Shown: positions 17,612-27,076, numbered from the stretch's first letter. The stretch is DNA of 62,246 nucleotides from CAYUAI01 sp964442745 (GCA_964442745.1 CAYUAI010000016.1:1-62246); one strand, 5' to 3'. Notes: generated from the letters alone by a model not told the origin. Program-made: numbers and translations.

Positions 17612-19303
17612 TTATGTGGATTTTTCTTCTCCCAACGGAATGGGAAATGCTAACGGGGTGGCGCCGCTTTTCAGCAATAGTTGTATGATAACTCGGTTGC
17701 CTGTTTTTGTTGCAACAAATAACGCGGTTTCACTTTTTCTATTTTCGGCGTGAATATTTGCCTGATTGCGTAGTAGTGTGGATACCGTCAATGTATCCCC
17801 TTTTCGCACGGCAATCAGTAACGGTGTCCAGCCTTCATGATCGGCCATATTTACCTGAGCACCATTTTGCAATAAGAGTCGAGCCGTGGTTGGATTACCT
17901 GCATCAGCAGTGAACATCAGCGCTGTCCAGCCACGGCGCGTGGTGGCATCGATTTTTGCCCCTGCCTTGATTAAAATGTTAGCCGTTTTGTTTTTATGAT
18001 TAAAGACAGCCACCATGAGTGGTGTCAAGTCTTCGGCATTTTTCAGGTTAATGTTGGCCTTACTTTCGATGAGGTAACGTGTTATTTTTTGATAGCCTTC
18101 GGTGGCTGCAATCGTTAATGCGGTATTACCATATCCATCGGTGAGGTCTGGATTAACACCGGCTTGCAATAATGCTCTAACCGTGGGGGCTTTTTTTTGC
18201 TTGATCGCCATGGTTAACGGTGTATCGCCACTCAATTTATGGGGTAGGTTAGCATTAGCCCCGCCTTTGATCAACGCCAATGCGGTAGCGGTTCGTCCTT
18301 CCCTCGCGGCAATATGTAGAGCGGTATGCCCCATTTTTTCGTATAAGTTAGGATCGGCTCCTGCGGTGAGCAATAAATTCACGAAATGGGTATCGCCTTT
18401 GATGGTGGCTAATATCAACGGTGTTCGGTGCATTTTTTCTGGTGCATTAATATCAACGCCATCGCTGAGCAATGTGAGTAATGTGGCTTCATGCTTGGTC
18501 ATAATGGCTTCATGCAGCGGGGTATCAAAATTGTCATTGACTAAGTTAGGATCGGCACCGGCATTAAGCAATATGGAAATAATGTTTGGCCTTTTGTTGC
18601 GTGTAGCGATCATTAGCGGTGTGTCACCACCCAGCGTTTGACTATTGATATTTGCCCCTTGTTTGATAAGTAGCGAGGTGCTATCCGCCTGACCATAGCG
18701 AACGCTTTCGTGAATCGGTGTATAACCGTATTTGTCGGTAAAATCGATATTTGCCCCTTGTTGGATGAGTATGCTAATTGCGTCGTTATTACCCAGTTTA
18801 GCGGCCCAAAGCAGCGCAGTATTTTTATCAAGTTTACGTGACTTGTCATCATGGTTGACCCATTTAGCCAAGCCGATTTTTTCATTTTCGAGGTTTTTAA
18901 GTTTGGCCTGGGCGGTGCGATGTTGCTGTTTTGCTGCTTTTTTATACCACTTAATGGCTTCGTCCAAGTTCTTATCAATCCCTCGCCCAGTTTGTAAGAA
19001 ATAGCCGATATTATATTGTGCGCGGGCGTGATTCTGTTGAGCCGCTTTTAAAAACCATTGATAGGCTTTCTGGAAGTTTTTGTCCACTCCTTTACCATTT
19101 CGATATAACATGGCTAAGCTAAATTGCGAATTTGCATTGCCTTTTTGTGCGAGAGGTTCCCATAAGCGCTGTGCTTTGGCATAATTGCCGGCGCGTGCAG
19201 CGTTAATTCCTATTTCGAAATCATTTGCCATGACTTCTGCGGTGCTAAACATAATGCAATTCGCAATCAATAGGATTAAGCTAATACTCAGCCATCTTTT
19301 CAT
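17612..19303 (-). CDS. Exported Sel1-repeat/ankyrin-repeat protein
   Basis: About 563 residues from ATG 19303, chosen because it begins with a clear signal peptide (MKRWLSISLILLIANC... ending VMA/ND); the frame is open for 42 more codons upstream. No good ribosome site is seen at any start. After the signal come three Sel1 repeats (A.RLWEPLAQKGNANSQF..., GKGVDKNFQKAYQWFLKAA, GRGIDKNLDEAIKWYKKAA), then a short linker and twelve ankyrin repeats of the T.LH.A...G......L...GA type. Both repeat types are protein-binding scaffolds. Export to the periplasm is unusual for long ankyrin arrays but known. No enzyme domain is visible. Confidence 0.85.
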   Translation of the reverse strand: MKRWLSISLILLIANCIMFSTAEVMANDFEIGINAARAGNYAKAQRLWEPLAQKGNANSQFSLAMLYRNGKGVDKNFQKAYQWFLKAAQQNHARAQYNIGYFLQTGRGIDKNLDEAIKWYKKAAKQQHRTAQAKLKNLENEKIGLAKWVNHDDKSRKLDKNTALLWAAKLGNNDAISILIQQGANIDFTDKYGYTPIHESVRYGQADSTSLLIKQGANINSQTLGGDTPLMIATRNKRPNIISILLNAGADPNLVNDNFDTPLHEAIMTKHEATLLTLLSDGVDINAPEKMHRTPLILATIKGDTHFVNLLLTAGADPNLYEKMGHTALHIAAREGRTATALALIKGGANANLPHKLSGDTPLTMAIKQKKAPTVRALLQAGVNPDLTDGYGNTALTIAATEGYQKITRYLIESKANINLKNAEDLTPLMVAVFNHKNKTANILIKAGAKIDATTRRGWTALMFTADAGNPTTARLLLQNGAQVNMADHEGWTPLLIAVRKGDTLTVSTLLRNQANIHAENRKSETALFVATKTGNRVIIQLLLKSGATPLAFPIPLGEEKST

Positions 19304-19484
19304 TTGAGAAGGATAAAGCGAAGGGTCATGGTCAAGTATTGGCCAACTTTGTTTTGTTGTAGAATGGCTGAAGATTTTTGAATGCATTGTTATGTTTACT
19401 CTGGCGGCGGCTTTTAAAGTGATGTTCAATACGGCATATTATGACGGTAAAATCTAAAATACTCGTGCTTGACATTTTTTAACC

Positions 19485-20672
19485 ATGATCTTACATGAAT
19501 ACCATGCGAAAGCATTGTTAAGAGACTATCATGTGCTGGTACCCGAGGGCATACTGATTGAGTCCATTGAACAATCACGCGAAATTATTGATCGCTTGGC
19601 GGCTGACAGCTGGGTAATAAAGGCACAAATTCATGCGCTTGATAGAAAGCAAGCCGGTGGTGTTAAAAAAGTCTATTCTGAAACAGAGTTGACGCAAGCG
19701 ATCACTGCAATGTTGGGCCGTCGGTTAATCACTCCAGGCACTGGGCCATTCGGTCAACCTGTCAATTGTATTTTAGTCGAAAAATACATCGTCGTCAGCC
19801 AAGCGTATTATTTACGTTTTGAGGTCGATTTCGAAAAAGACCGTATCGAATGTGTTGCAACCCATTGTCAGGCTCATCTTTTTTCCGGTAATGGTTTGGG
19901 GGAAATCGAGGAAGAAAAAAACGCGGCATTACCACGAGTTTATGCTGATCCCGTCGCCGGTTTTCAGCCCTATCATGGTCGCCGTTTGGCTTTTGCACTT
20001 GGCTTAAAGGCAGAGCAGATAGCGTATTTTACGGATTTGTTTTTAAATATTTACCAGTTGTTTAAAAAGCAAGATATATTTTGGTTGAAAATTAATCCAC
20101 TGATCCTCACGGAAGACAATAAATTTGTTGTTGCCGATGTGAGTATGGTGTTGGATGATCATGCATCATATCGTCACCCAGAGAGAAGCCATTGTCGAGA
20201 CATTAGTCAAGTTGACCCCCATGTGCTACAGGCCACAAAGCGGGGATTCAGATACATTGGCATGCGCGGTAATATTGCTTGCTTAGTTAATGGTACCGGT
20301 CTGGCGATGGCAACGGCCGATTTACTTCGCTGGTATGGTGGTGAGCCCGCAAATATTTTAGATATTGATGGCAAAATTAATGTCAATCAAGTCACAGAGG
20401 CGGTGCGATTTATTGCGTCATATGAGACAACCCATGTACTTTTTATTAATATTTTTGGAGGTATTGTGTCTTGTGAGGATATCGCCAAGGGGATTTTAGC
20501 GGCGATCAACGTTAACCATATGAGGGTTCCTATCGTTGTGAGGTTGGTTGGCAATAAAGCGATAGAAGCGCGGGAAATGATCGAACACGAGACGCTGAAA
20601 AACGTGACTGTGATTGAAGATTTGGAAACAGCGGCGCATCGGGTGGTTAATATGGCTCGTGGTAAACAATAA
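19485..20672 (+). CDS. Succinyl-CoA synthetase beta-like protein with altered active-site loops
   Basis: A 395-residue protein alignable along its length with SucC: LHEYHAKALL start, VNG.GLAMAT, GGEPAN, the C-terminal NIFGGIV.C..IA.GI block and P.VVRL.GN. Several functional loops differ. The Gly-rich ATP-grasp loop (AGGRGKAGG in E. coli) reads ALDRKQAGG. The E in EINPL is K. The loop DVGGGA reads DIDGKI, so its glycines are lost. The KELYL segment reads QAYYL. It may have lost or changed catalysis. It lies 3 bases upstream of the alpha-like partner and heads an apparent operon with nadE. ATG at 19485 has no strong ribosome site. Confidence 0.8.
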   Translation: MILHEYHAKALLRDYHVLVPEGILIESIEQSREIIDRLAADSWVIKAQIHALDRKQAGGVKKVYSETELTQAITAMLGRRLITPGTGPFGQPVNCILVEKYIVVSQAYYLRFEVDFEKDRIECVATHCQAHLFSGNGLGEIEEEKNAALPRVYADPVAGFQPYHGRRLAFALGLKAEQIAYFTDLFLNIYQLFKKQDIFWLKINPLILTEDNKFVVADVSMVLDDHASYRHPERSHCRDISQVDPHVLQATKRGFRYIGMRGNIACLVNGTGLAMATADLLRWYGGEPANILDIDGKINVNQVTEAVRFIASYETTHVLFINIFGGIVSCEDIAKGILAAINVNHMRVPIVVRLVGNKAIEAREMIEHETLKNVTVIEDLETAAHRVVNMARGKQ

Positions 20673-20675
20673 CTC

Positions 20676-21548
20676 ATGGCGATATTGATCAATAAAAAAA
20701 CACGTGTCATCTGTCAAGGGATCACAGGCCGCCAAGCGACTTTGCATTGCCGGGGGATGTTGGATTCAGGAACCTGTCTTGTCGGCGGTGTGGTGCCGGG
20801 GAAAGGGGGTGAAAGCCATCTTGAGCTCCCGGTTTATGATGCGGTGAGTGATGCCGTGCAAGCGACTGAGGCCACCGTCAGCGTTATTTTTGTACCAGCC
20901 TATGCGGCAGCCGATGCCATTCTTGAAGCGGCAGAGACAACCATTGAATTGATTATATGTATCACCCGTGGTGTGCCTGTTCAAGATATGTTAATGATAA
21001 AAGCGGCATTGAAACAACATTCGACTCAATTGATTGGACCTAATTCACCGGGGGTCATTTCACCGGGGGAATGTCATGTGGGTGTTATGCTAGGGGATAT
21101 TCATCAGCGAGGAAGCATCGGGATTGTTTCACGCTCAGGAACTTTGTTGTATGAGGCCGCCTATCAAACCACCCGAGCGGGACTAGGACAGAGTACCTGT
21201 ATTGGCATTGGCTCGGAACCTGTGCTGGGTATGAATATTATCGATTGTCTCGCTCAGTTTGAACAGGACCGGCAAACCAAAGGTATTATTTTGGTCGGTG
21301 AAGTGGCAGGCAGCGGAGAACTTCAAGCGGCAGAGTATATTAAGAAGCATGTCAGAAAACCGGTGGTTGCCTATATTGCAGGCACAACATCACCACAGGA
21401 TAATCCATCTCATTATTTTGGGGCACCGATCGGGAAAAGTAAAAAAGCGGCTCAACAAAAAATACTGGCATTGGAGTCAGCAGGTGCTTACATTGTGCGT
21501 TCGCCAGCCGAGTTAGGCACGCGAATGTTAGAATATTTTAAAGGGTAA
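20676..21548 (+). CDS. Succinyl-CoA synthetase alpha-like protein lacking the phospho-histidine
   Basis: A 290-residue protein that aligns almost without gaps to SucD: ILINKKTRVICQGITG start, GGVVPGKGG, SVIFVPA, GPNSPGVI.PGE, GIVSRSGTL.YEA, and GQST..GIG. In a gapless alignment the active-site His of SucD (in MGHAGA; residue 247 counting Met) falls on Tyr247 in SHYFGA; the preceding residue is His246. The CoA-site GPNCPG also reads GPNSPG. The Glu in GEIGGS is kept (GEVAGS). With the catalytic His replaced, normal phosphotransfer through phospho-His is doubtful. Codon 247 is TAT at 21414-21416. Paired with the beta-like gene and followed after 21 bases by nadE. Confidence 0.82.
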   Translation: MAILINKKTRVICQGITGRQATLHCRGMLDSGTCLVGGVVPGKGGESHLELPVYDAVSDAVQATEATVSVIFVPAYAAADAILEAAETTIELIICITRGVPVQDMLMIKAALKQHSTQLIGPNSPGVISPGECHVGVMLGDIHQRGSIGIVSRSGTLLYEAAYQTTRAGLGQSTCIGIGSEPVLGMNIIDCLAQFEQDRQTKGIILVGEVAGSGELQAAEYIKKHVRKPVVAYIAGTTSPQDNPSHYFGAPIGKSKKAAQQKILALESAGAYIVRSPAELGTRMLEYFKG

Positions 21549-21569
21549 AAAAAGGATAATAAATTTGAT

Positions 21570-23195
21570 ATGCAGATTGCCTTAGCACAATTAAATTTTC
21601 TGGTGGGTGATATCCAGGGTAATTTAAAAAAAATTATCCAAGCGGCAGAATATGCACGTGATAAGTTAGTTGCACAGCTGATTGTATTTCCAGAGTTGTC
21701 ATTAACAGGCTATCCGCCAGAGGATTTGTTGTGGCGACCGGGTTTGCAAAAAAAAATCAAAAAGGCAATTGAGTACATTCAGCATCATGTTCACGGTATT
21801 GGGTTGGTGGTGGGTTATCCTCGGTCGCAAGACAGTGATTTATATAATTCAGCCTCGTTGATTTATAATGGTAATATTTTGGCAACCTATGATAAGGCTT
21901 GCTTACCTAACTATAGTGTGTTTGACGAGAAGCGTTATTTCACGCCAGGTCAAGCTGCCAGTGTGGTCAATTTTCATGGCGTTCATATTGGAATAACGAT
22001 TTGTGAAGATATTTGGGTGGGTGATCCTATCGAACGCGCTGTCGCACAAAAAGCCGATATTATTGTTAACTTGAATGCGTCCCCGTTTCATATGGACAAG
22101 TATCAAGTGAGAGAACGTATTGTTGCTGAGCAGGCCAAGAAAAATTCTATTGCTATTGTGTATGTTAATTTGATTGGTGGACAAGATGAGTTAGTGTTTG
22201 ACGGGGCTTCTTTTGTGGTAGACGCGCAAGGCGAAATCATAAAGCGTGTGATGAGTTATCGTGAAGCGATTGACGTTGTGGAATATTGTGAAAAAACTAA
22301 AATTGTGTGCGATCCGCTTGCGGCAAGCACGGTAACAGCGTATCCGGCAATGCTGGATGCGATTTATCAGGCGCTGGTATTAGGGGTTCGTGATTATGTC
22401 AAGAAAAATAATTTTTCGGGTGTTGTTTTAGGCTTATCGGGTGGTATTGATTCTGCGTTAACATTGGTGATTGCAGTCGATGCCTTAGGTGCAGAAAATG
22501 TAGAGGCCGTTTTAATGCCATCCCGTTATACGGCGGACATGAGTATTGACGATGCTGAAGCGTTGGCAAATAATTTAGGTGTGATGCATAAAACGTATTC
22601 CATTGAGCCAGTGTTTGAATCCTTTTTATCTATTTTAGCGTCAGAGTTTACGGGTTATTCTCCCGATGTGACTGAGGAAAATTTGCAAGCACGCTGTCGA
22701 GGGATGATTTTAATGGCGATCTCGAATAAAAAGAAAAAACTGGTGTTGACGACAGCAAACAAAAGTGAACTTGCCGTCGGTTATTCTACCTTATACGGTG
22801 ATATGGCAGGTGGTTTTGATGTGCTTAAGGATGTACCTAAAACATTAGTTTTTGCATTGAGCAATCAAAAAAACCGAGACAAGCAAGTCATACCTCCGCG
22901 TATTATTGATCGGCCGCCCAGCGCGGAATTACGCGCTGATCAAAAAGATGAAGACAGTTTACCCCCTTATTCTCAGCTTGATGCGGTATTGGAAATGTAT
23001 GTTGAGCAAGATAAGTCAATTGAAACGATTATCGAAGCTGGATATGATAGCGAGATGGTGCAGCGAATTGCAGGGCTTGTTGACTTAAATGAATATAAAC
23101 GGCGGCAAGCACCGCCAGGGGTCCGTATTACTTCCCGTGCGTTTGGTAAAGATCGGCGCTATCCGATGACATCAGGTTATCGGGAGCGGTTATGA
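21570..23195 (+). CDS. nadE: Glutamine-dependent NAD+ synthase
   Basis: A 541-residue two-domain enzyme converting deamido-NAD to NAD with glutamine and ATP. The N-terminal nitrilase-type amidase has its triad: Glu in FPELSLTGYPPEDLL, Lys in YDKACLPNY, Cys in ITICEDIW. The C-terminal synthetase has the P-loop LSGGIDSAL, LMPSRYT, TTANKSELAVGY and the DRPPSAELR...DE segment. Length is standard. It follows the SucCD-like pair with short spacing, suggesting co-transcription, and precedes glnB. A weak AAGGA ribosome site precedes the ATG. Confidence 0.96.
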   Translation: MQIALAQLNFLVGDIQGNLKKIIQAAEYARDKLVAQLIVFPELSLTGYPPEDLLWRPGLQKKIKKAIEYIQHHVHGIGLVVGYPRSQDSDLYNSASLIYNGNILATYDKACLPNYSVFDEKRYFTPGQAASVVNFHGVHIGITICEDIWVGDPIERAVAQKADIIVNLNASPFHMDKYQVRERIVAEQAKKNSIAIVYVNLIGGQDELVFDGASFVVDAQGEIIKRVMSYREAIDVVEYCEKTKIVCDPLAASTVTAYPAMLDAIYQALVLGVRDYVKKNNFSGVVLGLSGGIDSALTLVIAVDALGAENVEAVLMPSRYTADMSIDDAEALANNLGVMHKTYSIEPVFESFLSILASEFTGYSPDVTEENLQARCRGMILMAISNKKKKLVLTTANKSELAVGYSTLYGDMAGGFDVLKDVPKTLVFALSNQKNRDKQVIPPRIIDRPPSAELRADQKDEDSLPPYSQLDAVLEMYVEQDKSIETIIEAGYDSEMVQRIAGLVDLNEYKRRQAPPGVRITSRAFGKDRRYPMTSGYRERL

Positions 23196-23324
23196 GGTTC
23201 TTGGTATATGTGGTTTGCGACGGGTATTGAGTCCCTAAACGTAAAGAGTCAATGGATGTGGGCGATGCCACAATGGTTGAGCGATGGGTTTTTATTGTCA
23301 TGAATTAATGAAAGAGGAACATAC

Positions 23325-23663
23325 GTGAAAAAAATAGTAGCCATCATAAAACCATTTAAATTAGATGATGTTCGGGAAGCGCTATCAGAAATTGGTATTA
23401 CGGGTATGACCGCCACTGAGGTGAGAGGGTTTGGTCGACAGAAGGGGCATACCGAATTATATCGAGGTGCTGAATATGTGGTAGATTTTTTACCTAAGAT
23501 AAAAGTCGAGATTGCGGTTAGCAGTGATCAGTCAGATCATTGTGTCGAAGTGATTATTGATGCGGCACGTACCGGAAAAATTGGTGATGGTAAAATCTTT
23601 GTTTCCAGCATTGAACGTATTGTGCGTATTCGGACGGGTGAAGAAGATGCCGATGCACTGTAA
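23325..23663 (+). CDS. glnB: Nitrogen regulatory protein P-II
   Basis: A 112-residue P-II protein: KKIVAIIKPFKLDDVREAL start, the T-loop with YRGAEYVVDFLPK including the uridylylated Tyr51, the B-loop TGKIGDGKIFV, and the C-terminal RIRTGEEDADAL. It senses ATP/ADP and 2-oxoglutarate and controls glutamine synthetase adenylylation and NtrB. Start is GTG at 23325 with AGAGGA upstream. The glnB type is favoured over glnK because no amtB follows. A 129-base gap from nadE leaves room for its own promoter; in several proteobacteria glnB follows nadE. Confidence 0.95.
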   Translation: MKKIVAIIKPFKLDDVREALSEIGITGMTATEVRGFGRQKGHTELYRGAEYVVDFLPKIKVEIAVSSDQSDHCVEVIIDAARTGKIGDGKIFVSSIERIVRIRTGEEDADAL

Positions 23664-23681
23664 AATTGACTAAATTAAATG

Positions 23682-23720
23682 AGGCTCAATGACCCCGGAA
23701 TCCATATTGAGCCTTATCGT
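23682..23720 (+). terminator. Hairpin after glnB
   Basis: AGGCTCAAT at 23682-23690 pairs perfectly with ATTGAGCCT at 23706-23714 around a 15-base loop. Only a mixed TTATCGTTAT follows, so it may be a weak bidirectional terminator between glnB and the convergent nitroreductase gene. Confidence 0.5.
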
Positions 23721-23793
23721 TATATGGTCATGCTAAGTATAACTGTAATCATTGATGCCTGTGTTGTTAAATAAAAATCACATTAGTGAATGT

Positions 23794-24315
23794 TTAGGGA
23801 TAAAAAATAACCTCATCCATGGGGCGTCGCGAGGTTGGCTCTGGGATTTCTGCAGGATAACCTAGACTGAGTAAAGCGACGGGTATGATATTGTCAGGTA
23901 GCTCGGCAATTTCGGTCACTTTTTTTTCATCAAAGTGGCCAACCCAGGTCGATCCTAGTCCGGCGGCAACAACGGCAAGTTGTGCATAGGCGGCGGAGAT
24001 GGTGGCATCTTGGATTGTGTAGAGCATTTTCCCCCGCTCACCAAATTGCTGGATTGATCGTTTGGCGTCAGTGCAAAAAATTAAACAAACAGGGGCTTCT
24101 GAAATGAATTTTTGTTCTTGAGCGGCATGGCTTAGGGCAAGCCGCTGTGCTTGTTTGGTAACAACAATGATTCGGTAGGACTGTAAGTCACCGGCGGAGG
24201 GGGCGGCGCAAGCCATTTCCAGAATGGCATGAAGTTTTTCAGGTTCAATGGGCATGTCTGGTTGGTATTTACGAATGGAATGCCGATTCCGTACCGTTGC
24301 AAAAAAATTCCACAT
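23794..24315 (-). CDS. Nitroreductase family FMN oxidoreductase
   Basis: About 173 residues. The N-terminal RNRHSIRKY binds FMN phosphate; PSAGDLQSYRIIVV, the AGLGSTWVGHFD region, LLSLGYPAE and the C-terminal SRRPMDEVIFY are family features. Members reduce nitroaromatics, quinones or other electrophiles with NAD(P)H; the physiological substrate cannot be told. ATG 24315 is preceded by GGAGAG at good spacing and is preferred over the ATG at 24327. It is 24 bases downstream of bamD on the same strand. Confidence 0.88.
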   Translation of the reverse strand: MWNFFATVRNRHSIRKYQPDMPIEPEKLHAILEMACAAPSAGDLQSYRIIVVTKQAQRLALSHAAQEQKFISEAPVCLIFCTDAKRSIQQFGERGKMLYTIQDATISAAYAQLAVVAAGLGSTWVGHFDEKKVTEIAELPDNIIPVALLSLGYPAEIPEPTSRRPMDEVIFYP

Positions 24316-24339
24316 GATGCTCTCCATCTCTAAGGTAAT

Positions 24340-25140
24340 TTAGCCCATAGGGCTATCCAGTTTTTTTAATTTAGCCAGTGATTGATGTGCCGGGAAATTT
24401 AATTCAAAAATGCGCAATGCGTCGTCCGCTAGATCATGCAGGCGCAATTTATGATAACCAAGCACCATAATTTCCAAGGCATCGGGTACTGAAGGTGAGC
24501 GTTGAAAATATTGGATGACATATTTGGCCCGATTAACGGCGGCGATATAGGCACCACGTTTCATGTTAAATTTGGCTGCGAATATTTCATTGGCGGCGAG
24601 ACTATTACGTAAATAAACCATGCGCTCAATGGCATCTTCGCTGTACTTGCTTTCAGGAAATCGCTCAATTAAGTCAGAAAAATATTGGAATGCTTTGCGT
24701 GCCGCTCCGGAATCTCGTTTAGCTGCACTTTGGGCATCTAAACTATCAAAAACACTGCGGCCTTGGTTAAATTTGATGACCCCTTTTAAATAAAAGGCAT
24801 AGTCAACTTTAGGATGTCTCGGATATAACTTGATAAATCGGTTTGTTGCAGAGACCGCTGAATCAGGTTCATCATATTTATAATATGCATAGGCAATATC
24901 AAGTTGTGCTTGTTGGGCATAGTGGCCAAAAGGAAACCGGGCTTCTAGGGATTCTAGGCGCTGGATTGCGGTTTCATAGTCGCCGGCTTCCAGTGCGCTT
25001 TTGGCTTCTGCGTATAAACTGCGTGCCGTTTTGTCAGCGTCAACAGACGACAGTTCGCTATCGGGTACACTGGCGCAACTGCTGAGAAGAGCGATTGACA
25101 GTGCAAAAAAATAGCCTAAAAATAATTTACAATATTTCAT
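24340..25140 (-). CDS. bamD: Outer membrane assembly lipoprotein BamD
   Basis: A 266-residue lipoprotein with lipobox ALLSSC and five TPR-like helical repeats. Recognisable segments are LYAEAKSALEAGDYETAI, FPFGHYAQQAQLDIAYAYYK, FIKLYPRHPKVDYAFYLKG, SDLIERFPESKYSEDA and KRGAYIAAVNRA. It is the essential partner of BamA in the beta-barrel assembly machine. The divergent arrangement with rluD is conserved in gammaproteobacteria. A nitroreductase gene follows on the same strand. Confidence 0.96.
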   Translation of the reverse strand: MKYCKLFLGYFFALSIALLSSCASVPDSELSSVDADKTARSLYAEAKSALEAGDYETAIQRLESLEARFPFGHYAQQAQLDIAYAYYKYDEPDSAVSATNRFIKLYPRHPKVDYAFYLKGVIKFNQGRSVFDSLDAQSAAKRDSGAARKAFQYFSDLIERFPESKYSEDAIERMVYLRNSLAANEIFAAKFNMKRGAYIAAVNRAKYVIQYFQRSPSVPDALEIMVLGYHKLRLHDLADDALRIFELNFPAHQSLAKLKKLDSPMG

Positions 25141-25349
25141 TGTGGTATTTTAATCACGTTTTATAAAAAAGGATCAAGACAGATAAGTCACGATGACTGG
25201 ATGTATAGCGATGTATTTTGTCATAAAATCATCGTGTCGTTAATGACATCAGCTCAATAATAGCGTATATCATCAGGCAACCCTACTTTCTCATCTTAAT
25301 TTGATGTATTTTGTATTTTATTTGATCAATTTTTTATTGATAATTACAT

Positions 25350-26321
25350 ATGTCTGACGAAATATTAACTGAAATTATTCCTGATCAATATATTGGCCAA
25401 CGGTTTGACGTGGTGCTGGCTGAATTATGGCCAATATATTCGCGAAGTCGCTTACAGCGTTGGGTGAAGCAGGGCTGCATCAGTTTAAATGGACGAATAC
25501 CAGCGATTCGGGAAAAAGTTTTTGGTGGTGAAACGGTGGTATTAACCTTACCCGCCTTAGAAACGGTTAACGACTCATGGTCAGCACAGCCTATTCCGTT
25601 AGATGTTGTTTTCGAAGACGAGCATTTAATTGTTATCAATAAGCCAGCGGGCCTGGTGGTTCATCCGGGGGCTGGCGTTGAGGCGGGTACCTTGCTTAAT
25701 GGGCTCTTGCATTATGCGCCAGAATTAGCCGCGATCCCACGGGCTGGCATTGTCCATCGTTTGGATAAAGATACCACCGGTTTATTGGTCATTGCTCGCA
25801 GTTTATTAGCCCATCATGCTTTGGTTGAACAATTACAAAACCGGACAATGCATCGGGAGTATCGTGCCGTGGTGACCGGTGTGATGACTGGCGGAGCCAC
25901 CGTGGATGCACCGATTGGTCGTCATCCGGTGCATCGCACGAAAATGGCCGTGGTTAGCAATGGAAAACCCGCGATCACTCATTATCGTTTAGAAAAACGT
26001 TTTCAGTCGCATAGTTATATACGTGTGCAGCTTGAAAGCGGCCGAACTCATCAGATTCGGGTGCATATGGCCTATCAGGGCTATCCTGTCGTGGGGGATT
26101 CGTTGTATGTAGGGCGTTTGCGTATTCCGGGTGGGTGTGGGCCGCGTTGCAAAGAGGCCATTCGTCATTTTTCGCGGCAAGCACTACATGCGCATCAATT
26201 AGCGCTGAGTCATCCGCTGAATCAGCAAGCCATGTCTTGGCAAGCCCCGCTGCCTGACGATATTCAACAACTATTACAAATCTTGCAAGATGATTTTCTG
26301 GCACAAGGGGAAAGCGTGTGA
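25350..26321 (+). CDS. rluD: 23S rRNA pseudouridine synthase RluD
   Basis: A 323-residue enzyme. The N-terminal S4 domain (GQRFDVVLAELWP.YSRSRLQRW...) is followed by the RluA-type catalytic domain with the active Asp in GIVHRLDKDTTGLLV. Other markers are NKPAGLVVHPGAG, LESGRTHQIRVHM and RQALHAHQLAL. RluD makes pseudouridines in helix 69 of 23S rRNA. Divergent from bamD with a 209-base gap that should hold both promoters. The stop overlaps the start of pgeF (GTGA), so the two are translationally coupled. Confidence 0.96.
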   Translation: MSDEILTEIIPDQYIGQRFDVVLAELWPIYSRSRLQRWVKQGCISLNGRIPAIREKVFGGETVVLTLPALETVNDSWSAQPIPLDVVFEDEHLIVINKPAGLVVHPGAGVEAGTLLNGLLHYAPELAAIPRAGIVHRLDKDTTGLLVIARSLLAHHALVEQLQNRTMHREYRAVVTGVMTGGATVDAPIGRHPVHRTKMAVVSNGKPAITHYRLEKRFQSHSYIRVQLESGRTHQIRVHMAYQGYPVVGDSLYVGRLRIPGGCGPRCKEAIRHFSRQALHAHQLALSHPLNQQAMSWQAPLPDDIQQLLQILQDDFLAQGESV

Positions 26322-27043
26322 ACGCTAATTTTATCAAGCCCTGTTGGCCTGCGTCCCCTTGGGTGAAGGCGGTGACTGCCACCCGTACCGGTGGTATCAG
26401 TGTGCCGCCATTTTCACATTTCAATTTGGCGATGCATGTCGCGGATAATGAGGCGTCGGTACTGGCAAATCGTGCTCGATTGCGAGAAAAATTCTCGTTA
26501 GCTATGGAGCCTGTTTGGTTACAACAAGTACATGGTACTCACATTGTCGCCTTGGATGATAACACACCCTTTCAACCCATTGCAGATGGTAGCGTGACTT
26601 TTGTAGATCATCAGATCGCTGATTGTTTGCCGCTATTGATTACCGATGTCGAAGGCCAAGTGGCCGCCGCCGTGCATGCGGGTTGGCGTGGTTTGGCCGC
26701 CGGGGTGATTGATCAGGCGATTGATGTCATTGGACAGGCACCGGCTTCATTAATGGTTTGGATGGGGCCGGCAATTAGTCAAGCTGCATTTGAGGTTGGA
26801 GAATCGGTGAAGCGTATTTTTGAACAGTGGAATATTGACGTGTCTTGTTGTTTTCGACAAGCCGAAAAAGGGAAATATTTTGCGGATTTGTATCATTTAG
26901 CCCGGCTGCGCTTAGGCGATTTGGGTGTCAAGCATATTTTTGGTGGTGATTATTGTACTTATCGCGACGCTGAGCATTTTTATTCGTATCGTCGAGAGGG
27001 TCGAACGGGAAGGCAAGCCAGCCTGATTTGGTTGGATCGTTAA
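26318..27043 (+). CDS. pgeF: Multicopper/laccase-domain protein YfiH (PgeF)
   Basis: A 241-residue protein of the YfiH/laccase-domain family. Conserved blocks: ATRTGGISVPPF..FNLA.HV.D, WLQQVHGT, DGSVT, CLPLLITD, AAVHAGWRGLAAGV, MGPAIS..AFEVG, GDYCTYRD..FYSYRREG..GRQAS. The His and Cys metal ligands are present. E. coli YfiH was linked to editing of peptidoglycan precursors (PgeF), and homologues act on purine nucleosides. Start is GTG at 26318, overlapping the rluD stop. Confidence 0.93.
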   Translation: MNANFIKPCWPASPWVKAVTATRTGGISVPPFSHFNLAMHVADNEASVLANRARLREKFSLAMEPVWLQQVHGTHIVALDDNTPFQPIADGSVTFVDHQIADCLPLLITDVEGQVAAAVHAGWRGLAAGVIDQAIDVIGQAPASLMVWMGPAISQAAFEVGESVKRIFEQWNIDVSCCFRQAEKGKYFADLYHLARLRLGDLGVKHIFGGDYCTYRDAEHFYSYRREGRTGRQASLIWLDR

Positions 27044-27076
27044 CGTGACCAATACCACCGAAAGGAAAATACATTA

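Noticed and set aside
18102..18641. A 179-codon plus-strand frame opposite the ankyrin gene
   Set aside because: Its repeating sequence is the antisense image of the ankyrin repeats, with no ribosome site.
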